A DNA stretch of 64,000 bases. Origin: Alteribacillus sp. YIM 98480 (GTDB lineage: Bacteria; Bacillota; Bacilli; Bacillales; Marinococcaceae). The notes beneath the pieces were generated by a model. That model was not told the origin of the DNA. It did no database searches and saw nothing but the letters and a program-made list of their open reading frames with translations. The stretch lies in NCBI RefSeq assembly GCF_009765375.1, contig NZ_VTOK01000011.1, positions 62,001 to 126,000 on the forward strand, written 5' to 3'. Below, in pieces: positions 60,675 through 64,000 of the stretch. Every line of letters begins with the position of its first letter. Positions within the stretch are counted from its first letter, which is position 1. The position numbers were made by a program, and so were the translations under genes.

Positions 60675-62498
60675 ATGGCCTGGATGAAACCATCACGTAC
60701 AAATGAATTGTCAAAAGGGAAAAATTGGCGTTATGAAATAAAATACGATGGTTACCGTGCCCTGTTAGCTTGGGATGGCAAAAACCTTGTACTTAGCAGT
60801 AAAAATGGCCATGCATTAGAAGACAGATTTCCTGAAATTGTTGAAACAGCAGAACAATGTTTTCCAGTGGATAAGACCATAAAGCTTGATGGGGAACTTA
60901 CTGTTTTGGAAAACTGGGGAAAAGCGGATTTTTACATGCTGCAAAGGCGCCATCGTTTGCGGTCAACTCATTCTATTAACAAAGAAGCTAAACAACGTCC
61001 CGTTTGTTTTCTTGCTTTTGATTGTCTCAATATAAATGGAAAAAGCTTGTTGGATAAAAATTGGCTAGACCGAAAAAAGGCATTAAAAGAATGGGTGATA
61101 CAAGCAGACCTCCCCCTAAATCCAGATCCTCAATGTACAAAACGCGTTCAATTTCTCCCCTCCTACAAAGATATTTCTAACATAATGGAGGACATTAATA
61201 CTTGCCGAAGTGAAGGGATCGTGATGAAAAACACAATCTCCCATTATGAAAAAGGGCGTACCAATCAATGGTTGAAATATAAAACGCCATTTGTAACACC
61301 TTGCTTTATAACTGCGTATGATCCTGCCAATGATTATTTTCATTTAGGCGTTTTTGACGATGGAGAGATACTTTCAATAGGAAAATGTGCACATGGCTTT
61401 TCATATCAGGAAAGAGAAGCTGTTACTAAAACCATTAAACAAAATGGTGATTGGGATGTATCGAAAAAAATGTATTATATAGAACCTTCTATCGTCGTAG
61501 AAACAGCTTACACCACCAGAAAGGAACAAGAACTGCGTGAACCACGTTTTTCCCGGATTCTTTTAGAAACACCAGTTTCTAAGTGCACGAAAGAACGGCT
61601 ATATCTTTCTGACTTACGCTTTCCAAAAACGGTCAGTATTACCCACCCTGACAAACCTCTTTGGCCTGACAAAGGCGTAAAAAAGATTGATTTTCTTCAT
61701 TATGCAAGACACATTGCTCCTTATGCTCTTCCTTTTTTAAATGATCGTCCTTTGACTGTTATTCGTTTTCCTCATGGAATCAAAGAAGAAGGATTCTTTC
61801 AAAAAGATTGTCCAGATTACGCTCCTGACTTTGTGGAAACCGTTAAACTTGACGATAATCAATATGTTTTATGTAATAAAGTAGAGACTTTTTTGTGGCT
61901 GGCTAATCAACTTGCTTTAGAATGGCATGTACCATTTCAGCGCTATTATACAAAGTATGTGGATGAAATTGTTTTTGACCTCGACCCGCCAGACCCGGAT
62001 TATTTTCAGCTTGCCACCGAGGGGGCGTTATTGTTAAAAGAACTTTGTGATGAATGTGGTTTACTTTCATTTGTTAAGTTTTCAGGGAATAAAGGCTTGC
62101 AAGTTTATATACCTCTGCCAGAAGAAACATATACATGGAGCGATACAAATAAAATAACAACTTCATTTGGAGCTTTTTTAACAAAAAAATCTCCTGAACT
62201 GTTCACCCAGGAACGACTTAAGAAAAACCGCGGCAGCAAACTTTATATTGATGTCCCTCAACATAGACAGGGAAAAACTATTGTTGCACCGTATTCCTTA
62301 CGAGGAAAAACAGAACCCTTGATAGCCTGTCCGCTTTTTTGGGAAGAAGTATCTGATTCTTTAGAGCGCACGCGGTTTACGATGGAACACGTGCTAGAAA
62401 GGCTTATCATAAATGGCTGTCCTTTTCAGAAAATGGAGAAAGTGAGAGGAAATCAGCCCATAGATCAACTGCTTTCTATCCTTAAAGATAATAACTAG
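60675..62498 (+). CDS. ligD: Bifunctional ATP-dependent ligase/polymerase LigD
   Basis: About 607 residues (ATG 60675; ATG 60639 also possible). N-terminal ligase domain with the adenylated lysine in WRYEIKYDGYRALLAW and motif LDGELTVL; C-terminal primase-polymerase domain with PLWPDKGVKKIDFLHYA, the metal-binding IVFDLDPPDPDYF and YSLRGKTEPLIACPLFWEEV. No phosphoesterase domain, as usual in Bacillus. Joins DNA ends with Ku, especially in germinating spores. Divergent from ku, 113 bases apart; udg follows after 11 bases. Confidence 0.96.
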   Translation: MAWMKPSRTNELSKGKNWRYEIKYDGYRALLAWDGKNLVLSSKNGHALEDRFPEIVETAEQCFPVDKTIKLDGELTVLENWGKADFYMLQRRHRLRSTHSINKEAKQRPVCFLAFDCLNINGKSLLDKNWLDRKKALKEWVIQADLPLNPDPQCTKRVQFLPSYKDISNIMEDINTCRSEGIVMKNTISHYEKGRTNQWLKYKTPFVTPCFITAYDPANDYFHLGVFDDGEILSIGKCAHGFSYQEREAVTKTIKQNGDWDVSKKMYYIEPSIVVETAYTTRKEQELREPRFSRILLETPVSKCTKERLYLSDLRFPKTVSITHPDKPLWPDKGVKKIDFLHYARHIAPYALPFLNDRPLTVIRFPHGIKEEGFFQKDCPDYAPDFVETVKLDDNQYVLCNKVETFLWLANQLALEWHVPFQRYYTKYVDEIVFDLDPPDPDYFQLATEGALLLKELCDECGLLSFVKFSGNKGLQVYIPLPEETYTWSDTNKITTSFGAFLTKKSPELFTQERLKKNRGSKLYIDVPQHRQGKTIVAPYSLRGKTEPLIACPLFWEEVSDSLERTRFTMEHVLERLIINGCPFQKMEKVRGNQPIDQLLSILKDNN

Positions 62499-62509
62499 AG
62501 GAGAAGTCC

Positions 62510-63130
62510 ATGTTATCAGAAGACCTTATAAAACAATGCCAAAAACGAATAAAACCTTATGATTGTGAAGGATTTGTATACGGAAAAGGACCCCAGCATC
62601 CTGTTGTCATGTTTGTTGGCGAAGCTCCAGGCGAAACAGAAATAAATAACGGTATTCCTTTTAGTGGAAGAGCGGGACAGCATTTTAATCAATACCTTGG
62701 GTATCTCGGTTTATCGCGAACAGATATTTATATTACAAGTGCGGTTCGCAGCCGGCCTTATAAATGGGAAAAGCGCCGCGGAAAAGAACCTCGTAAATAT
62801 AATCGCACCCCAAATCAAAAAGAAATCGCAGCCCATGCACCTATTCTTGATGCCGAGATAAAATGGAGCAATCCTCCAATCATTGTACCAATGGGCCGCA
62901 TTGCGTATTGGCGTTTGTTAGGAAACTCGCCACGTATGGATGAAGTGACTGGGGTTCCTATTGAGACTGCTGTCCGCTTCTTAGATGATTGGGAGAAAAA
63001 TACCTATAGCTTTACTGCGAAAACGTATACTATTCTGCCCATTTATCATCCCGCTGCTGTACTTTATAGGCGCAGTTTGGAAACCGATATTTATGAGCAT
63101 TTGGATGAGTTAAAAAAGCTGTTGTTCTGA
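62510..63130 (+). CDS. Uracil-DNA glycosylase, family 4-like, without intact Fe-S site
   Basis: 206 residues. Motifs of family 4/5 UDG: FVGEAPGETEINNGIPFSGR, VPMGRIAYWRLLG and the histidine motif ILPIYHPAAVLYRRS. The four cysteines that hold the 4Fe-4S cluster are not all present: only Cys10 and Cys19 remain; at the third and fourth positions (VRSRPYKWEKRR; IAAHAPIL) serine and histidine stand where family 4 has cysteine. GAGGAG upstream of ATG 62510. Next to ligD, so possibly in one operon with end-joining, but activity is uncertain. Confidence 0.85.
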   Translation: MLSEDLIKQCQKRIKPYDCEGFVYGKGPQHPVVMFVGEAPGETEINNGIPFSGRAGQHFNQYLGYLGLSRTDIYITSAVRSRPYKWEKRRGKEPRKYNRTPNQKEIAAHAPILDAEIKWSNPPIIVPMGRIAYWRLLGNSPRMDEVTGVPIETAVRFLDDWEKNTYSFTAKTYTILPIYHPAAVLYRRSLETDIYEHLDELKKLLF

Positions 63131-63267
63131 TAATCTGATAAAATGTAAATGTTCGATCAAAATGACAAAATTTTTCGCTTGTTCTCGATGATAATAATGT
63201 TTACGGATTTACGTATTCTTTAATATTCTTGTGCAGCATTATCCGTCTATCTAAATAAGGTCAAATT

Positions 63268-63705
63268 TCAATGTATGAATTGAGTTAATAACTGATTAAA
63301 CTTGTCACGTTCTTCCCAGAAAGGATCGTGACCACTATGTTCAAACGGGACAAGCTGTGAATTTCTTATACTTTGATTTGGTTCTTGAGCTTGGTTAAAG
63401 GGGATAACGTTGTCATGAATACCGTGAATTATTAAAGTGGGAGCAGCAATTTTTAGAATATCTCCATGCAAGTTTTCATCTCTTAACAAAGAAATGACAG
63501 CCGCAGTCGACCAACCTGCTGCCTGTAAACCCATTTGAAAAAACTAGTCCAAGAATCCCAGTTATATACTGAAAGAAAAAGCTGTCCGTAACTCCCTGCG
63601 TCATTAGTATAGCCGCTCATTGGTTTATCTGAATTACCAAAGCCCCTCCAGTCTACTTCAATACAGCGGTAACCCCCATGAAGGGAAAAATATCAAACTG
63701 TTTAT
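63268..63705 (-). pseudogene. Decayed alpha/beta hydrolase
   Basis: The intact end (minus strand) has the C-terminal half of a hydrolase: LKIAAPTLIIHGIHDNVIPF (catalytic aspartate) and VPFEHSGHDPFWEERDKFNQ (catalytic histidine). Upstream, in another frame, HGGYRCIEVDWRGFGNSDKP then MSGYTND can be read, the N-terminal part of the same type of protein. The middle with the nucleophile serine is missing, and the parts are out of frame. Confidence 0.75.
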
Positions 63706-63730
63706 GGCTTAATGGCCAGCCTAATGAAAG

Positions 63731-63767
63731 ATAGGGTGCAATTTTGTATTCTAAAATTGCACCCTAT
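63731..63767 (-). terminator. Terminator of the gene at the right edge
   Basis: ATAGGGTGCAATTTT and AAAATTGCACCCTAT, perfect 15-bp stem, 7-nt loop, 30 bases past the stop. Confidence 0.9.
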
Positions 63768-63797
63768 GATTGAGAACCCCATTCGAAGTCATGTCAT

Positions 63798-64000
63798 TTA
63801 ATTCTTATCTGAATTTTCGTTTTCGTTCTTAGAATCATCTACTATATTATCTTCCTCTGTCTTTTTTATTTCTTCATTCTTTTCCCTTGTTGCCGCTACT
63901 CCTTGTTCATACGTTTCATTGGAAGAACTAACATTATTGATGTTTCCTCGGGAAACATAGCTTTCTAACATTGCCTTCAAGTCCATACCGGTTGCTTCCT
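63798..64000 (-). CDS. C-terminal end of a gene running off the window
   Basis: The last 67 codons are visible: an open frame comes in from the right edge (EATGMDLKAMLESYVSRGN) and ends in a very acidic, asparagine/glutamate-rich tail (NIVDDSKNENENSDK). An ATG at 63986 has no good RBS, so I read it as the end of a longer protein. The TGMDLKAML-type ending with a charged tail recalls flotillin-like scaffold proteins, but this is a weak guess. Confidence 0.4.
   Translation of the reverse strand, partial: EATGMDLKAMLESYVSRGNINNVSSSNETYEQGVAATREKNEEIKKTEEDNIVDDSKNENENSDKN

Noticed and set aside
1-64000. tRNA, rRNA, prophage, restriction-modification or toxin-antitoxin genes
   Set aside because: None could be recognised on either strand; no claim is made.

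Overview
The window looks like chromosome from a spore-forming, salt-adapted member of the Bacillaceae (Bacillota). The grounds are low GC content, strong AGGAGG-type ribosome binding sites with many TTG/GTG starts, a SleB-type spore cortex hydrolase, B. subtilis-like regulatory signals (Zur, Fur, cre, guanidine-I riboswitch), a BCCT compatible-solute transporter, and a gas vesicle cluster in the Priestia megaterium gene order. No rRNA, tRNA, prophage or CRISPR array was seen. Species cannot be fixed from the sequence alone.

Layout. 1-9 kb: the end of a YisL-like gene, a guanidine exporter pair behind a guanidine-I riboswitch, DUF3231 and DUF421 proteins, topoisomerase III, a 2-oxoglutarate/Fe(II) oxygenase, and membrane proteins. 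9.0-14.5 kb: a leftward gas vesicle operon (P/Q-like, A, R/O, N, F, G, L, S, K, J and an unrecognised last ORF), split after gvpA by a hairpin and two dispersed repeats. 14.7-21.7 kb: sleB, a BCCT transporter, an acyl-CoA dehydrogenase-like enzyme, a short-chain dehydrogenase and an EamA exporter. 21.9-30.6 kb: the oxygen sensor HemAT, then a five-gene NRPS-independent siderophore operon (schizokinen/rhizobactin type) behind two Fur boxes. 30.6-36.4 kb: a MarR/dioxygenase/esterase quinone-detoxification operon with a clear palindromic operator, small enzymes, a FetAB-like metal exporter, and a Zur-controlled zinc-independent ribosomal protein S14. 36.5-43.7 kb: a dehydrogenase, an unusual chemoreceptor, and the aa3-type quinol oxidase qoxABCD. 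44-51 kb: an internally deleted IS3-family element with intact ends, RarD, a DUF2935 protein, HtpX, aconitase and a 58-residue zinc-ribbon protein. 51-58 kb: the acetoin dehydrogenase operon acoABCL with its sigma-54 activator acoR upstream, including a textbook -24/-12 promoter and candidate AcoR sites. 58.5-64 kb: a CBS protein, GsiB-like KGG-repeat protein, a divergent Ku/LigD end-joining pair followed by a uracil-DNA glycosylase lacking two iron-sulphur ligands, a decayed hydrolase, and a gene running off the right edge.

Themes. Many genes deal with iron and zinc limitation (siderophore, FetAB, Zur-S14), osmotic stress, oxygen sensing and respiration (HemAT, Qox), quinone stress, DNA repair and acetoin use. 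Two families of non-coding repeats, called A (about 150 bp) and B (about 90 bp) here, recur through the window. They are sometimes joined, and some B copies supply or abut the stop codon of the gene next to them. The least explained items are the A/B repeats, the broken start of the first gas vesicle gene, the last gas vesicle ORF, the siderophore operon without its expected aminotransferase, and the iron-sulphur-less glycosylase beside Ku/LigD.
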